This document shows, one piece after another, positions 33,601 through 35,539 of a stretch of 35,539 bases of DNA (the stretch's first letter is position 1; the number at the start of each line of letters is the position of its first letter). The notes under the pieces are model-generated. The model was not told where the DNA came from. It did no database searches and was given only the letters and a program-made list of their open reading frames with translations. A program made the position numbers and the translations under genes. This DNA is from Campylobacteraceae bacterium (GTDB lineage: Bacteria; Campylobacterota; Campylobacteria; Campylobacterales; BB28), in contig JADGEE010000023.1 of assembly GCA_016744535.1 (NCBI GenBank), positions 1 through 35,539 of the forward strand, written 5' to 3'.

Positions 33601-33829
33601 ATGATATATCACTCACAACTTCAATTCCAATATCATTTACAACAGGTATAATTTTACTTAAAGAGATTCTATTTAATGAGTAAATTTTAATAATTTGCTC
33701 ATCTTCTTTAATATCAAGAAGTATTGAATTTTCTTTTAATTTTAAATATTCACCCTCTTCAATTCTCATATCTTCTTCACTAAATGGAACTTTTGAGTTA
33801 AATTTATCTAAGCAAGTTGCATCAGCCAT
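30656..33829 (-). CDS. Large NAD-specific glutamate dehydrogenase
   Basis: This enzyme interconverts glutamate and 2-oxoglutarate plus ammonium with NAD. The 1,057-residue protein belongs to the large bacterial NAD-GDH group and is clearly shorter than the ~1,600-residue 180-kDa form, mainly at the N-terminus. Catalytic-domain motifs are visible: VARGGLRWSERYEDFRDE at 279-296, VPGGAKGGF at 312-320 with the conserved Lys317, DPYFVVAADKGTAQMSDVAN, and the dinucleotide-binding region with GIGSMRGDVFGNG. AAAGGA lies 5 nt before the ATG. TATAAT at 33862-33867 is a likely -10. In an organism with an ammonium-sensing chemoreceptor, this catabolic enzyme may produce the relevant ammonium. Confidence 0.93.
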   Translation of the reverse strand: MADATCLDKFNSKVPFSEEDMRIEEGEYLKLKENSILLDIKEDEQIIKIYSLNRISLSKIIPVVNDIGIEVVSDISYFITHKDDKIYANKFSINVEDIKKLKSSKENIIDIIVKTLTGNIEKSSRLFKLIYLQNLSHREVNFIDALINYQAQLLSVSSFDRDVIIETFTKHNNIVKEFVVYFLNKFDPTLKNRTKVKSCAEKIELLMKEVENINEDKVLKRISEIVLNIVRTNYFLNKDDISLKIMTNNLTGLRGVQPRIEAFVYHKDLNGVHLRMSKVARGGLRWSERYEDFRDEIKSLMSTQEGKNSIIVPGGAKGGFVIYKEKVTKDEFKKYYSIFINSILDLADNKINNEIVRDEKIIAYDGDDPYFVVAADKGTAQMSDVANEISISRNFWLKDAFASGGSKGYSHKDLGITAKGSIKATERFFIEKGVNIYETPISVVGIGSMRGDVFGNGILLSDKFKLVATVSSREIFIDPNPDPEISYKERTRLFEISGNWSEYDKKKISKGGGVFKRSSKEITITEEVRKLFKISKKVLSGEELGNRILKAKVDLIFNGGVGTYFKASDENNIEVGDKQNEALRVDATEIKAYAVCEGGNLGFTQKARNEYAKNGGKINLDSIDNSAGVDISDHEVNLKIVLNSLVEKGVINEEERVEVLKSLTESVMNSVLWTNYLQSLTVSLDEIRSKDAIEPFLKALSVLENHLDFRRVDFAIPKNADFAQALSSHDEVVRPILSTMISYSKHFLTSIIFKSELSNSPFTEEYLFKYFPKAFGSIYDTHIKSHPLRREIISMMIANKIINNCGSKFIADYDEIGEDNFILKIKSYLIVNQLFGLTDIRYKIYRDDFIIDTKKQYKLLREVEKSIYFSINWMLKHLRKKQIDSKLIMDYRESLKILINSFDESRIKKVTGDEQLDRFFSLIDYLKFTVAAIDIEEKSVYSFEDVAKLFYIVIDRLNVIYIMNTLNSLHLGNEWEEQLQLSLLDILNSVVVDIVNGVLEFKRIHESIEHSFDNYINENKIDIKEYNSSLDKIKKEGDVSLIKLASTITSLHSIIDQ

Positions 33830-33861
33830 ATTTATCCTTTGTTTTATCTTGGTTTCAAAAT

Positions 33862-33867
33862 ATTATA
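33862..33867 (-). promoter_or_regulatory. -10 element of the glutamate dehydrogenase gene
   Basis: TATAAT preceded by TGG on the minus strand, 33 bp before the ATG. A 9-bp inverted repeat (33889-33897 with 33912-33920) lies just upstream and might be an operator. Confidence 0.5.
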
Positions 33868-34017
33868 CCAAAAATATGAAATAGTTAAGTTTTAATTTTC
33901 AGTAGAATTTTAATTAAAACTATTGATTTAAGTTTAATAGATTTATAGTTGTAAAAAGCTGTGCTTATAATTATGATTTTTTTGTGAAATTTAAGAATTT
34001 ATTTTTATAAAAGATGG

Positions 34018-34023
34018 TAAAAT
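34018..34023 (+). promoter_or_regulatory. Possible -10 element for the ATP-grasp gene
   Basis: TAAAAT within GATGGTAAAATTTG, 35 bp before the ATG at 34058. No -35 is recognisable. Confidence 0.3.
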
Positions 34024-34057
34024 TTGTATTAAATAACTAGAAGGATAATAGGGTATT

Positions 34058-34690
34058 ATGGAAAATATTTATTGGATAGGACCAAGACTTTCAGATATAT
34101 TAGGAGTGGAACATATATTTAAAGGAGCTATAGTTTTTTTTGGAACTAATATTAATACACAAATAGAGATATATAGTTTAGAAGAAAATGAAAACATTAG
34201 AATAAATCACAATGACTTTGCTAATAATCAATTAATTAATAAATTTTTAACAAAAACCTTGATAGAAATTTTATCTAAAGATGATGATGCATATTTTATG
34301 TTTTATTGTGATATTTATTTAGATATTGAAAAACATATAGAAAAAAGGATTTTATGTAATAATAAAATCCTTTTAAGCTTATTATCAGATAAATTTAAAA
34401 TGAGGAATATATTTTATCCAAATATAAAATCATTAAATTCAAAAATAGAATTTTCAAAAGAATTATCTTTTAAATATTTAAAAGATAAATATGCAAGTAG
34501 TTCTTTTATTGTTCAATTACTCAAAGGTTCAGGCGGAAATAGTAGATATTTTATTAATTCAAATGAAGATGACTATTTACTTGAACAAATAGAAGATTAT
34601 GAGTGCTTGGTATCGAAATATATTGAAAATGCAATTCCTATAAATGTTAATATCTTTATAACGCAATATTTCCTCCATCAGTCCAAATAG
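34058..34690 (+). pseudogene. ATP-grasp enzyme, 5' part of a frameshifted gene
   Basis: The 210-residue frame starts MENIYWIGPRLSDILG and continues through an ATP-grasp nucleotide-binding region (SSFIVQLLKGSGGNSRYF, YLLEQIEDYECLVSKYIE, IPINVNIFI). After that the reading switches: residues TQYFLHQSK before the TAG at 34688 are out of frame, and the expected continuation IFPPSVQIVEHKE is read one base earlier from about 34666. Net loss of one base (or 3n+1) plus perhaps a few residues would explain it. N-terminal patterns (GPR-x-SD, FMFY) recall a family of anaerobe ATP-grasp proteins of unknown function. It is broken, unless the shift is a sequencing error or programmed. Confidence 0.75.
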
Positions 34691-35539
34691 TGGAGCATAA
34701 AGAAAATAAATTACTTTATAGTGGTGCAGATTATAGTTGTGTCAATTCTATGATAGATAGTAAAGTAAAAAAAATTATTTATAATAATTGCCAAATAATT
34801 GCTTCAAAACTTAAAGTGTTGAATTATAAAGGTATTTTGGGAATAGATTTTTTAGTTACTAATAATGAAGTTTATTTTGTAGAAATTAATCCAAGATTTC
34901 AGGCATCAACTTTTCTCTTAAATCAAGCATTAATAGAGAATTCATTACCATCAATTCAATATTTACAAAGTCAAATATTTTCAAAAAAATTTATTAATTT
35001 TAAAATTGATTTTAATTTAGATATTAATAAAAGTTTTTTTTCTATCTTATATGATAATCAAAATATTAATACAAATTTATATAATGAAACTAATTTAAAC
35101 ATAGTTACACCAGATACAAGAAATAGTAAATTTAATATATCAAGTTTAAATATGCAAATTATAAATAATAATGTTAAAAAAAATTATAATATTCAACAAA
35201 ATTCTAATTTTGCATACTTAATATTTGATTCACCGATTCTTTATAAAACTTTAAAAGGTTCATTGCAAATTGTGACTTATATAAAAAGATTAATAGAAAG
35301 AAAAGTTGATAAATTTATAAACATAAAAAGCAATAATATTGATAAAATAGCATTATTAAAATTTGAATTATTAACTTATGGAGCACAACTTACTGATGAA
35401 GCAAAACAAGCATTATATAAAAAAAGGGATTTTTTAACTATTAGAGATGGTATTTCAGGAGGAATTGAAATATTAATTTTTAATAATATCCATATTAATG
35501 TACCTATAAACTCACTCCACGGTTATATTTTCTTTAAGA
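34666..35539 (+). pseudogene. ATP-grasp enzyme, 3' part; runs off the window
   Basis: From 34666 a frame without stops continues to the last base of the window (over 285 codons). It opens with FPPSVQIVEHKENKLLYSGA and contains the metal-binding end of the ATP-grasp fold, GILGIDFLV followed by VYFVEINPRFQAST (Glu and Asn ligands). Beyond this come ~200 residues that I do not recognise, with TIRDGISGGIEILI and HINVPINSLHG near the end. It is the continuation of 34058-34690, and the real stop lies outside the window. Confidence 0.75.

Noticed and set aside
33889-33920. 9-bp inverted repeat upstream of the glutamate dehydrogenase promoter as a firm operator
   Set aside because: Entirely A/T-rich apart from the ends; arms of this length arise by chance in this sequence, so it is only mentioned.

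Overview
The window is a very AT-rich chromosomal segment (roughly three quarters A+T) of a motile member of the Campylobacterota, most likely Arcobacter-like. The evidence is the base and codon composition, the fliL-acpS and truB-csrA-ispE gene pairs, short-form hisG, a short type III pantothenate kinase coaX, and histidine kinases with the IAHQWRQPL phospho-acceptor motif common in this phylum. The placement is inference; no 16S rRNA lies in the window.

Layout. 1-73 may hold the 3' end of an incoming gene. 283-370 is tRNA-Ser(GGA) on the minus strand. 418-6896 is a minus-strand run of coupled genes: a c-type haem protein and a periplasmic rhodanese; remnants of a nucleotidyltransferase/HEPN pair; a GAF protein; a small predicted outer-membrane protein with an orphan sugar-type binding protein; an unrecognised gene, mnmD-like and sppA. 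6975-12733 is plus-strand: fliL-acpS, truB-csrA-ispE, then a periplasmic YfiR-like protein with a histidine kinase, an exported ankyrin protein and thiS. At 12926 a single gene encodes an ammonium transporter fused to a chemoreceptor signalling domain. 15189-21348 is a minus-strand signalling operon: a 30-codon ORF, a second YfiR-like protein, its kinase, a TonB-dependent receptor with a large repeat-bearing loop, and a receiver/kinase hybrid. ridA, coaX and hisG follow. coaX and hisG are separated by a 0.93-kb module flanked by perfect 34-bp direct repeats. The rest holds a divergent flagellin, an RND exporter split into two overlapping half-genes, a MORN-type exported protein, a membrane-anchored SprT-like peptidase, a large NAD-glutamate dehydrogenase, and an ATP-grasp gene broken by a frameshift and cut by the window end.

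How the parts may work together. Nitrogen and surface sensing stand out. The Amt-chemoreceptor fusion could couple ammonium passage or binding to swimming. The YfiR/kinase/TonB-receptor/receiver-kinase operon looks like an outer-membrane-to-cytoplasm signalling unit, and a paralogous YfiR-kinase pair nearby shares the same 8-nt gene overlap. The 34-bp-bounded module carries a phage-CI-like repressor and a divergent small gene with a consensus promoter and a structured leader. It appears to have inserted at the 3' end of coaX and split an ancestral coaX-hisG operon. These functional links are inferred from gene order and domains, not shown by experiment.
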